Shown here in pieces: positions 1 to 7,016 of a stretch of 64,000 nucleotides of DNA (the stretch's first letter is position 1; every line of letters begins with the position of its first letter). A model generated the notes under the pieces. It did no database searches. It had not been told where the DNA came from and saw nothing but the letters and a program-made list of their open reading frames with translations. Source of the stretch: Bacteroidota bacterium (GTDB lineage: Bacteria; Bacteroidota; Bacteroidia; Chitinophagales; Chitinophagaceae); the NCBI GenBank assembly GCA_023387985.1, contig JAEWHC010000006.1:1-64000 (forward strand), read 5' to 3'. The position numbers and the translations under genes were made by a program.

Positions 1-130
1 AGGGGAGGCGCTGGCCCGGCAAGATCCGCGGAGCGATGATGGTTGTTTGCCTGTCCCGACCCTGCTCCAGGGATTCGGGAACTTTTTTGTAACTTTTTTT
101 GTCAAGAAAAAAAGTTAAGAGAAAAAATCT
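1..130 (+). repeat. Modular intergenic repeat, copy 1 (cut by window edge)
   Basis: Positions 1-40 hold most of the conserved core (AGGGGAGGCG at its left, CCGCGGAGCGATGAT at its right). Next comes an imperfect hairpin (CCCGACCCTG and its partner ending ATTCGGG), then the perfect inverted repeat AACTTTTTTT (91-100), loop GTCAAG, AAAAAAAGTT (107-116). The same order recurs at 291-490, 5341-5525, 5700-5870 and 43582-43795. The flank at 128-182 also resembles 43787-43840, so the element is longer than the core. No transposase or credible protein is encoded. Confidence 0.85.
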
Positions 131-210
131 ACCATACTTCTAATCAATGAGCCGGTTTTCTCCAGCCATTTGAACTTTTGCCGATGCATCGGGACTGCAA
201 CATGCGACCC

Positions 211-290
211 GTCCCGATGGATCGGGAGCAGTCCAGAAGAATGGGGAGCAATTCCGATGGATTGGGTGCAGTCCCGAAAGATCGGGAGCA
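211..290 (+). repeat. Four tandem 20-bp palindromic units
   Basis: Four contiguous units of 20 bp start at 211, 231, 251 and 271. Each has the form (G/A)TCCCGA, a 3-4 base centre, then ATCGGGAGCA, so each can fold into its own small hairpin. Units 2 and 3 have decayed by a few bases. Unit 4 runs directly into the left end of the core repeat copy at 291. The same arrangement is seen at 5281-5340, 43542-43581 and 50171-50210. Confidence 0.85.
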
Positions 291-490
291 AGGGAGAGAA
301 CAGGGAATTGAGTGAATTTCTCACGCCATTTGAACGCTCGAATGGGCAAACGTTTCTTGAATGCCAGGGGAGGCGCTGGCCCGGCAAGATCCGCGGAGCG
401 ATGATGCTTGTTTGCCTGTCCCGACCCTGCTCCAGGGATTCGGGAGGTTTTTTGTAACTTTTTTTGTCAAGAAAAAAAGTTAAGAGAAAA
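291..490 (+). repeat. Modular intergenic repeat, copy 2
   Basis: This is a complete copy. The left arm (291-361) starts AGGGAGAGAAC and contains GCCATTTGAACGCTCGAA. The core is 362-405. A CCCGACCCTG hairpin begins at 420. The A/T-armed perfect inverted repeat is 456-481 (AACTTTTTTT, loop GTCAAG, AAAAAAAGTT). The last hairpin resembles a bidirectional terminator, although no gene ends immediately before it. It lies upstream of the amidohydrolase gene at 669. Confidence 0.85.
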
Positions 491-668
491 AAATCTAGCC
501 CATTTCTTTAAACCCGACGAATCTCTGCCCAATCCAAAGTGGCTTGCGCAGCCCACCCGACGGGGAAGGCCTTCCAGAAATTTTTTCCAGCCTTCCGGCT
601 GTTTTCCTATTTTACACCGTCTAAGGTTTTGACCTTTTTATTAACTGTAATTAAAATTTCCTGATTCT

Positions 669-3600
669 ATGATGAGAAAATTCGTGGCCGGATTGAGTTT
701 ACTGTTGTTTTCAGTTACTCTTCAGGCCCAGACGGGCTTTCCGGTAAATGGCGCAATTACCCCGGCCGATAAAGGGGCGTATGCCTTTACCAATGCCACC
801 ATTGTTCAGCATGGCAGCAGCACCCTGACCAATGCCACCCTGGTGGTGCGGGATGGCCGCATTACGGCAGTGGGCAAAAATGTGCAGGTGCCTAAAGACG
901 CCCTGGTCATTGATGCCACCGGCAAATATCTTTATCCTGCATTCATTGACCTCTACAGCGATTATGGCATGCCCAAAGCTGCACGGGGTGCTGCGGAACC
1001 CACCAGCGCGGCCGATTTCTTCCGCCGCCAGGCGCAACTGGAATCTTCGGTAAAAGGCCCCTTCGGCTGGAACCAGGCCCTGCGCAGCGAGGTGGAAGCC
1101 GTACAACTTTTCAGTCCTGACGCGGCGGCGGCCAAAAACCTGCGCGAAGCAGGATTTGGCACCGTGCTTACCCACCAGCAGGATGGCATTGCCCGCGGAA
1201 CGGGGGCGGTAGCCCTCCTGGGAGATGAAAGCGCCAACCGCCTGTTTGTAAAACCCCGGGCAGCGGCATTTTATTCCCTCAACAAAGGCTCCAGCTCCCA
1301 AAGCTATCCCGGCAGCCTGATGGGCAGCATCGCGCTGCTGCGCCAAACCTACCTCGATGCCAAATGGTATAAGGAAGCCAATCCCGCCAATGAAATCAAC
1401 CTGACCCTTAAAACCTGGAATGATATACAGGACCTGCCGCAGATTATGGATGCTGAAATGCGCGGCACAGACCTCTGGAACGTAATGCGCACCGACCGCA
1501 TCGGCGATGAATTCGGCGTGCAGTACATCATCAAAAGCTCCGGCAAAGAATACCAGCGGATCAAAGAAGTGGCCGCCACCAGGGCGCCGCTGATCGTAAC
1601 GCTCAATTTCCCGCAGGCCCAGGATGTGGAAGATCCCAATGACGCCCGTTATGTGGCCCTCAGTGATATGAAGCACTGGGAACTGGCCCCCACCAACCCT
1701 GCCGCCATTTCCAAAGCCGGTATTCCCTTTGTGCTGAGTATGACTGGCAGCCGCGATGCGCGGACTTTCTGGACCTCGCTGCGCAAAGCCATTGAATACG
1801 GCCTGTCGGAAGAGGCAGCCCTGGATGCGCTTACGCAACGCCCGGCAAACCTCGTTGGGGTTTACAACCAGGTGGGCAGCCTCGAAGCCGGCAAAATCGC
1901 CAATATCCTGATTACCACCGGGAAAATCTTTGACGAAAAAACCAAAATCGTTGAAAACTGGGTGAGTGGGGTATCCTATCCCATCAACCGCGAAAGCTGG
2001 ATAAACAACGAAGGCCAATACAATGTAACCGTAAATTTCCCCGGACGAACCGAAAACCTCACCCTGGTGGTGAAACCGGGAAATACCGCGACATTGATGA
2101 AAGGCGCCGATACCCTGAACAGCAGCTTCAGCATCAGCAACCAGATGGTGACCATCGGATATGCCGCGAAGCCTGCAAGCCGCAGGCCGGGAGCAGCCGC
2201 CGGGCGTGCCACCCTTCCACCAACCGCCATTCGCCTGAGCGGCGTAAGCAACGGCCAGAGCTGGGGTGGCACCGGCCTCGACAGCCTGGGCAACCGCCTG
2301 ACTTGGACAGCAAATTACACAGGAGAGGTGCAACACAGCGATTCCTCCAAAGCGCCAACCCCCAAAGACCTGAAACTGGGCAATGTGGTTTTCCCTTTCA
2401 TGGCCTATGGCTGGAAAGACGGCGAAGCGCCAAAAGCTGAAACCATCCTGGTACGCAACGCTACCGTTTGGACAAGCGATGATAAAAACCCGGTATTGAA
2501 TGAAACCGATGTGCTGGTGCGCAATGGCAAGATCGCCACCATTGGCAAAAACCTGAATGCCGGCGGCGCCCGGGTGATCGACGGCACAGGAAAATTCCTG
2601 ACCGCGGGCATCATTGATGAACACAGCCACATTGCTTCGGCCAGCACCAATGAAGGCGGGCAGTCCGTTACTTCCGAAGTACGCATTGGCGACAACATCA
2701 ACCCCGACGACATCAATATTTACCGCCAGTTGAGCGGTGGCGTTACTTCCTCGCATATCCTGCACGGTAGTGCCAATACCATTGGCGGCCAGACCCAGCT
2801 AATCAAATTGCGGTGGGGCGCCGATGACGAAGGATTGAAATTCAAAGACGCCGCGCCGTTTATCAAATTCGCCCTGGGCGAAAATGTGAAAAGGACGTCT
2901 TCTTCCACAGGCAACACCCGCTTCCCCGATACACGTATGGGTGTGGAGCAGGTACTGATGGACGCTTTCACCCGTGCCCGGGATTATGAAAAAGAACTGA
3001 AAGCTTACGAGGACGGCCGCCGCCGCGGGGTACGTAATCTTACGCCGGTACGCCGTGACCTGGAACTGGATGCCCTCGTGGAAATCATCAACAGCCAACG
3101 CTTCATTACATGCCACAGCTACGTGGCCAGCGAGATTCTGAACACCATGGAAGTGGCAGACCGTTTCGGCTTCAAGGTAAATACCTTCACCCACATCCTG
3201 GAAGGCTATAAAGTGGCCGAAGAAATGAAAAAGCACGGTGCCAACGCATCTACTTTCAGCGACTGGTGGGCCTACAAACTGGAAGTGCAGGATGCCATTC
3301 CCTACAATGCCTATATTATGGATAAAGTGGGGCTGACTGTGGCCATCAACAGCGATGACGCCGAAATGGCGCGCCGCCTGAACCAGGAAGCCGCCAAGAG
3401 CGTGAAATACGCGGGGATGGATGAGCAAACTGCCTGGAAAATGGTGACCATCAATCCCGCGACCATGATGCATATCCAGGACCGTGTAGGTTCCATTGCC
3501 GTAGGCAAGGACGCGGATCTCGTTTTATGGAGCGACAATCCCCTGAGCATTTACGCCCGTGCCCTTTACACTATGGTGGACGGCACCGTTTATTTCGACC

Positions 3601-3806
3601 GGGAAAAAGACCTGCAAATGCGCAAAGATGTACAGGCTGAACGTGCCCGCCTCATCCAGAAAATGAATGGTGAAAAGAGCAGCGGACGCGGGGTGGTTCC
3701 GGCCACGCCGACTTTATATATTGTTCATACCTGCGGCGAAGGCGACCATGTGCATCAGCTTGGCCTGCTGGAAGTGGAAGCTGAACATGAACATGAACTG
3801 GATTAA
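669..3806 (+). CDS. Secreted tandem amidohydrolase-family protein
   Basis: This 1045-residue exported protein opens with a signal peptide ending near LQAQ. It carries two amidohydrolase (imidazolonepropionase-like) modules. The C-terminal module (about 590-1000) keeps the metal site: HSH at residues 652-654, later histidines in ITCHSY and TFTHIL, and the aspartate pair in INSDDAE. The N-terminal module (about 25-440) has the fold signature VVRDGRITAVG and GSLEAGKIANI, but DLYSDYG replaces the metal-binding HxH, so it is probably non-catalytic. The tail is rich in His and Glu. The substrate is unknown; relatives hydrolyse cyclic amides or dipeptides. The start is the first of two adjacent ATGs. 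A related gene follows after 28 bp, which suggests one operon ending at the terminator at 5191. Confidence 0.85.
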   Translation: MMRKFVAGLSLLLFSVTLQAQTGFPVNGAITPADKGAYAFTNATIVQHGSSTLTNATLVVRDGRITAVGKNVQVPKDALVIDATGKYLYPAFIDLYSDYGMPKAARGAAEPTSAADFFRRQAQLESSVKGPFGWNQALRSEVEAVQLFSPDAAAAKNLREAGFGTVLTHQQDGIARGTGAVALLGDESANRLFVKPRAAAFYSLNKGSSSQSYPGSLMGSIALLRQTYLDAKWYKEANPANEINLTLKTWNDIQDLPQIMDAEMRGTDLWNVMRTDRIGDEFGVQYIIKSSGKEYQRIKEVAATRAPLIVTLNFPQAQDVEDPNDARYVALSDMKHWELAPTNPAAISKAGIPFVLSMTGSRDARTFWTSLRKAIEYGLSEEAALDALTQRPANLVGVYNQVGSLEAGKIANILITTGKIFDEKTKIVENWVSGVSYPINRESWINNEGQYNVTVNFPGRTENLTLVVKPGNTATLMKGADTLNSSFSISNQMVTIGYAAKPASRRPGAAAGRATLPPTAIRLSGVSNGQSWGGTGLDSLGNRLTWTANYTGEVQHSDSSKAPTPKDLKLGNVVFPFMAYGWKDGEAPKAETILVRNATVWTSDDKNPVLNETDVLVRNGKIATIGKNLNAGGARVIDGTGKFLTAGIIDEHSHIASASTNEGGQSVTSEVRIGDNINPDDINIYRQLSGGVTSSHILHGSANTIGGQTQLIKLRWGADDEGLKFKDAAPFIKFALGENVKRTSSSTGNTRFPDTRMGVEQVLMDAFTRARDYEKELKAYEDGRRRGVRNLTPVRRDLELDALVEIINSQRFITCHSYVASEILNTMEVADRFGFKVNTFTHILEGYKVAEEMKKHGANASTFSDWWAYKLEVQDAIPYNAYIMDKVGLTVAINSDDAEMARRLNQEAAKSVKYAGMDEQTAWKMVTINPATMMHIQDRVGSIAVGKDADLVLWSDNPLSIYARALYTMVDGTVYFDREKDLQMRKDVQAERARLIQKMNGEKSSGRGVVPATPTLYIVHTCGEGDHVHQLGLLEVEAEHEHELD

Positions 3807-3834
3807 TCAAAAGGAAAGCATTAAAAAAAGAACC

Positions 3835-5160
3835 ATGAATATAAAATCTCTTTTAACCGTATTGGGCGTTTCGGTGGCCAGCATGGCGGTGGGGCAAACC
3901 ACCACCTATCCTGCAAAGCCCAATACCGGTGTGGTGGTGATAAAAAACGCCACAGTGCACGTGGGCAACGGGCAGGTGCTCAGTAATACCTCGGTGCGCA
4001 TAAACCAATCAAAAATTGAAGCGGTAGGCGGCTCGGTTTCCGAAGCCGGCTCCAATGTGCAGGTCATCGACGCGGCGGGCAAACATGTTTACCCCGGGCT
4101 GATCCTGCCCTGGTCAACCCTTGGCCTGCAGGAAATTGGCGGCAATGCCGTAAGGGGCAGCAATGATTTTACTGAAATCGGCGACAACAATTTTCATGTC
4201 CGCGCCATTTCGGCTTACAACAGCAGCAGCCGCATCATCAATACGTTACGCAGCAACGGCATCCTCCTGGCGCATGTGGCTCCCCGTGGAGGGGGCATGG
4301 CTTCCGGCTCAAGCACCGTGGTGCAACTGGATGCCTGGAATTACGGCGACGCGGCCTACGCCACAGACAATGGCGTGGTAATCAACCTGCCCAGCCTGCT
4401 GAACCGCCGTGGTGGCGGCCGGTTTGCTTTTATGATGCCCCAGGCTCCGCAACGTACAGACGCGGTAGCGGAAGGCATGAACCGCATTGAAGAGCTGAAA
4501 CGCTTTTTCCGCGGAGCAAAAGCCTGGCATGAAGGCGCCGCGCACCGCGAGACCAACCTCCGTTATGACGCGTTGAAAGGCCTTTTCAACAAAGAGCAAA
4601 AACTGTACATGGAAGCCAGTGAACTGAGGCAAATGCTGGTGGCTGTGGATTTCGCGAAGGAATTTGGCGTAGATGTTGTAATTGTCGGTGGAACGGATGC
4701 CTACATGATACCCGACCTTTTAAAAGCCAATAACATCAGCGTGATCCTGAGCCAGATGCATGATCTGCCCACCCTGGCCGATGATGATATCGATCAGCCG
4801 TTCAAATCGGCGCTTGCGCTGCAAAACGCGGGGGTATTGTATGCCATCAATGATAACGACAGCCAGAACCGTGGCCGCAACCTGCCATTCAATGCCGGTA
4901 CCGCCGTGGCATTTGGCCTCACCAAAGAACAGGCAGTACAGGCCATCACGCTGAATGCAGCGAAGATCCTCGGTATTGACAAGCGCACCGGGTCAATCGA
5001 GGCAGGCAAAGACGCGAACATCATCATCAGTGAAGGGGACATCCTGGACATGCGCAGCAGCCGAGTGACGGATGCGTTTATTGAGGGCCGTAAGCTGGTA
5101 CTCGATGATGTGCACAAGCAATTGTTTGAGCGGTATAAGCACCGTTACAATATTCAGTAA
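3835..5160 (+). CDS. Secreted amidohydrolase-like protein, metal site degenerate
   Basis: This 441-residue protein has a signal peptide (MNIKSLLTVLGVSVASMAVGQ) and an imidazolonepropionase-like amidohydrolase fold. The N-terminal beta-sandwich strand reads VVVIKNATVHVGNG and the C-terminal signature is TGSIEAGKDANIIISEGD. Where active enzymes have HxH after the PG turn, this protein reads PGLILPWSTLG, so two metal ligands are missing. The aspartate region reads INDNDSQN. It resembles the inactive N-terminal half of the gene just upstream and may be its partner subunit. The reading frame is open further upstream, but the ATG at 3835 gives the signal peptide and follows the previous stop by 28 bp. 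A strong hairpin terminator follows at 5191. Confidence 0.8.
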   Translation: MNIKSLLTVLGVSVASMAVGQTTTYPAKPNTGVVVIKNATVHVGNGQVLSNTSVRINQSKIEAVGGSVSEAGSNVQVIDAAGKHVYPGLILPWSTLGLQEIGGNAVRGSNDFTEIGDNNFHVRAISAYNSSSRIINTLRSNGILLAHVAPRGGGMASGSSTVVQLDAWNYGDAAYATDNGVVINLPSLLNRRGGGRFAFMMPQAPQRTDAVAEGMNRIEELKRFFRGAKAWHEGAAHRETNLRYDALKGLFNKEQKLYMEASELRQMLVAVDFAKEFGVDVVIVGGTDAYMIPDLLKANNISVILSQMHDLPTLADDDIDQPFKSALALQNAGVLYAINDNDSQNRGRNLPFNAGTAVAFGLTKEQAVQAITLNAAKILGIDKRTGSIEAGKDANIIISEGDILDMRSSRVTDAFIEGRKLVLDDVHKQLFERYKHRYNIQ

Positions 5161-5190
5161 GCAATCAAGACATTACGTGTGTGGTGGTGT

Positions 5191-5225
5191 AACCGGGGGT
5201 CCAGCAATGGGTCTCCGGTTTTTTT
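5191..5225 (+). terminator. Rho-independent terminator of the amidohydrolase operon
   Basis: AACCGGGGGTCC (5191-5202) pairs with GGGTCTCCGGTT (5209-5220) across the loop AGCAAT. The stem is twelve pairs including three G-U wobbles, and a run of seven T follows (5219-5225). It starts 31 bp after the stop codon at 5160. Confidence 0.85.
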
Positions 5226-5246
5226 GAGCAAACCGGACTGTGGGCA

Positions 5247-5340
5247 GTCCCGAAGATTCGGGAGCAGTGGGCAGTTGCCAGTCCCGATGGATCTGGAGCA
5301 GTCCCGAAGAATCGGGAGCAATCCCGAAAGATCGGGAGCA
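5247..5340 (+). repeat. Array of 20-bp palindromic units
   Basis: One unit lies at 5247-5266, a short GGGCAGTTGCCAGT stretch follows, and then three contiguous units lie at 5281-5300, 5301-5320 and 5321-5340. Each has TCCCGA and TCGGGA arms and ends GGAGCA. The centres differ (AGAT, TGGA, AGAA, AAGA) while the arms are kept. The array abuts the core repeat copy starting at 5341. Confidence 0.85.
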
Positions 5341-5525
5341 AGGGAGAGAACGAGGAATTGACTGAATTCTCAAGCCATTTGAACGCTCGAAAGGGCAAAA
5401 GTTTCTTGAATGCCAGGGGAGGCGTTGGCCCGGCAAGATCCGCGGAGCGATGATTCCCGACCCTGCTTCAGGGATTCGGGAGGTTTTTGTAACTTTTTTT
5501 GCCAAGAAAAAAAGTTAAGAGAAAT
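5341..5525 (+). repeat. Modular intergenic repeat, copy 3
   Basis: The left arm is 5341-5410 and the core 5411-5454. The CCCGACCCTG hairpin directly follows the core. The A/T-armed inverted repeat is 5491-5516 with loop GCCAAG. The spacer between core and first hairpin (GCTTGTTTGCCTGT in copy 2) is absent here. Confidence 0.85.
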
Positions 5526-5549
5526 TATAGCCGCCCTCCGGGTACCTTA

Positions 5550-5650
5550 AAGCCATTTGAGAAGTTTAAAAAACAAAACCTTGTTGAATGCCAGGGGAGG
5601 CGTTGGCCCGGCAAGATCCGCGGAGCGATGATTCCCGACACTGTTGCAGG
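5550..5650 (+). repeat. Modular intergenic repeat, copy 4 (core only)
   Basis: A near-identical 44-bp core is present at 5589-5632, preceded by a diverged left arm (GCCATTTGAGAAG) and followed by a decayed hairpin (CCCGACACTG). The A/T-armed inverted repeat is missing. The core is much better conserved than its flanks. Confidence 0.8.
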
Positions 5651-5699
5651 GATAATTCAATTCAGTCTTCAGATTTCAAATCAAAGCGCGGGGTCTTTC

Positions 5700-5870
5700 A
5701 AGCCACTTTCACTTCTGAATGAGCAAAACTTAGCTAAATGCCAGGGGAGGCGTTGGCCCGGCAAGATCCGCGGAGCGATGATGCTTGAATTGCCTGTCCC
5801 GACCCTGCTTCAGGGATTCGGGAACTTTTTTGTAACTTTTTTTGTCAAGAAAAAAAGTTAAGAGAACTTA
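5700..5870 (+). repeat. Modular intergenic repeat, copy 5
   Basis: A diverged left arm (AGCCACTTTCACTTCTGAATG) is followed by the core at 5739-5782, the spacer GCTTGAATTGCCTGT, the CCCGACCCTG hairpin, and the perfect A/T-armed inverted repeat at 5834-5859. Confidence 0.85.
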
Positions 5871-5923
5871 TTTGTCCGCCAAAATGGAGAAGCATCCCGA
5901 AATATCGGGAGGGTTTGACTTGT

Positions 5924-6027
5924 CTGCCCCGACCCTGCTCCAGGGATTCGGTAGGTTTTTTGTAACTCTTTTTGTCAAGAAAAAAATTTATCCTACTTAT
6001 AAAATTGCTCCCGATCCATCGGGACTG
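5924..6027 (+). repeat. Tail-only fragment plus inverted 20-bp unit
   Basis: A tail-only fragment (5924-5990) carries the CCCGACCCTG hairpin and a decayed A/T-armed repeat (5964-5989). It is followed at about 6007-6027 by one 20-bp palindromic unit in the opposite orientation (CTCCCGATCCATCGGGACTG). This is the right edge of the 5230-6020 repeat cluster, just before the 3' end of the leftward DUF2147 gene. Confidence 0.7.
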
Positions 6028-6048
6028 TACACGCAACAACCCGCAACC

Positions 6049-6489
6049 CTATTCCGCAAGCGTCCAATTGCTCGTCCGGCTGAGGAAAGGCAGGCTGCAG
6101 ATATAGCCTTTCAGGCTGATGACATTGCCTTTCAGGGTCAGCTCACCGCAATAGGTCTTGCCATTGTTGGGATCATAAACTTTACCGCCTTCCATTACAT
6201 TGGGGTCGTCTTTGTGTGGCGTAAAGCCCCTCAGGATCAGCATATCCATTACCGTATGCTTTCTCTTGCCTGCATCAGGATTTTTATCATCGAGGCGGGG
6301 CTTGCCATCGGGGCCATTGGGCTCCCGCAGCCAGACAATCTTGCCGTAATATGCGCCATCGGTTGCTTTAAAGATCCTGATCTTGGAAGTTTTTTCAGCA
6401 TTGAACCAGGTTTTTTCAAATGCGGATTGTTGCGCGTAAGCGCCAACAGATGAAAATAACCACAACAGGAAAACGGGCAAGAATCGCAT
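6049..6489 (-). CDS. DUF2147 family secreted protein
   Basis: This 146-residue protein has a signal peptide (cleavage near GAYAQ) followed by one DUF2147 domain. It shows the family pattern: a beta strand with KTSKIRIFKATDGAYYGKI, a loop rich in Asp, Pro and Lys, then GGKVYDPNNGKTYCGELTL. DUF2147 proteins are periplasmic or extracellular and of unknown biochemical role. It is transcribed alone, leftward. An exact -7 box (TAATTTTG on the minus strand, 6509-6516) lies 19 bases before the start codon. The length is normal for the family. Confidence 0.85.
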   Translation of the reverse strand: MRFLPVFLLWLFSSVGAYAQQSAFEKTWFNAEKTSKIRIFKATDGAYYGKIVWLREPNGPDGKPRLDDKNPDAGKRKHTVMDMLILRGFTPHKDDPNVMEGGKVYDPNNGKTYCGELTLKGNVISLKGYICSLPFLSRTSNWTLAE

Positions 6490-6508
6490 GGCAATGGTTT
6501 TAGAATTT

Positions 6509-6516
6509 CAAAATTA
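6509..6516 (-). promoter_or_regulatory. -7 promoter box for the DUF2147 gene
   Basis: The minus strand reads TAATTTTG, an exact match to the Bacteroidota -7 consensus TAnnTTTG, 19 bases upstream of the ATG at 6489. No TTTG was found at the expected -33 spacing. Confidence 0.45.
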
Positions 6517-6740
6517 TTGAAATTTCAATTGTAACGATGGATATACCTGATCTTGAAATATTGCCGGGCCGGGTCTCCGGGTTCTTGAATCCCGATCGCG
6601 TGGTCAATTGAACACCCTCGGCTGGCCCCGGCACTCTTCCTGCCTAACCCTACGGTTTTTCCTGTACTCAAACCATTAAGCAAAAACCTGAACCAGTTTA
6701 GGATATTATGATAATATGACTACCGATATAGTTGTTCCTT

Positions 6741-6771
6741 TTTGGTTCCTGTTTCAAAAAAACTACATTTT
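6741..6771 (+). promoter_or_regulatory. Bacteroidota-type promoter (-33 and -7)
   Basis: TTTG at 6741-6744, a spacer of exactly 19 bases, then TACATTTT at 6764-6771 (TAnnTTTG with the last base changed). The spacing is the optimum known for the phylum. It would start a transcript near 6778 with a leader of about 240 bases before the gene at 7017. Confidence 0.45.
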
Positions 6772-7016
6772 CATTTGGATTCAATGTTTAAACATCTTTT
6801 ATTTGTGATGGCGAACTAAGAAAGTTTAGCGCTCTAAGCTAAAAAAATTCCAGATTTCCCACACCTGTTCATGACCGGGTTTCCCTGACACGCTGCTTCA
6901 CTTCCTGAATTTTTATACGCTGCCGGCACACCAACCGGGGTTAGAATGAAAATTCCAACCCCAGGCAAGGGCATATTGCCACTTCCGCTCATTTCCTAAT
7001 TTTTAAATTCAAGAAA
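6772..7016 (+). other. Long leader region before the 912-residue gene
   Basis: No open reading frame or recognisable riboswitch was seen in this stretch between the candidate promoter and the start codon. If the promoter at 6741 is real, this is a 5' untranslated leader of about 240 bases. Confidence 0.3.

Noticed and set aside
211..290. CRISPR array
   Set aside because: The 20-bp units are contiguous and palindromic with no unique spacers and no cas genes nearby.
170..457. Open frame with the peptide ECQGRRWPGKIRGAMM, also at 5499-5861 and 43512-43754
   Set aside because: These frames read through the repeat elements; the same peptide appears in every copy only because the DNA repeat is conserved, and the flanking residues differ. 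There is no promoter or family feature.
711..2765. 684-residue frame on the minus strand within the amidohydrolase gene
   Set aside because: It is a shadow of the well-supported plus-strand gene: low-complexity, no family motif, fully overlapped.
5340..5990. Insertion sequence
   Set aside because: There is no transposase gene and no consistent terminal inverted repeats or target duplication; the structure is a non-coding repeat family.
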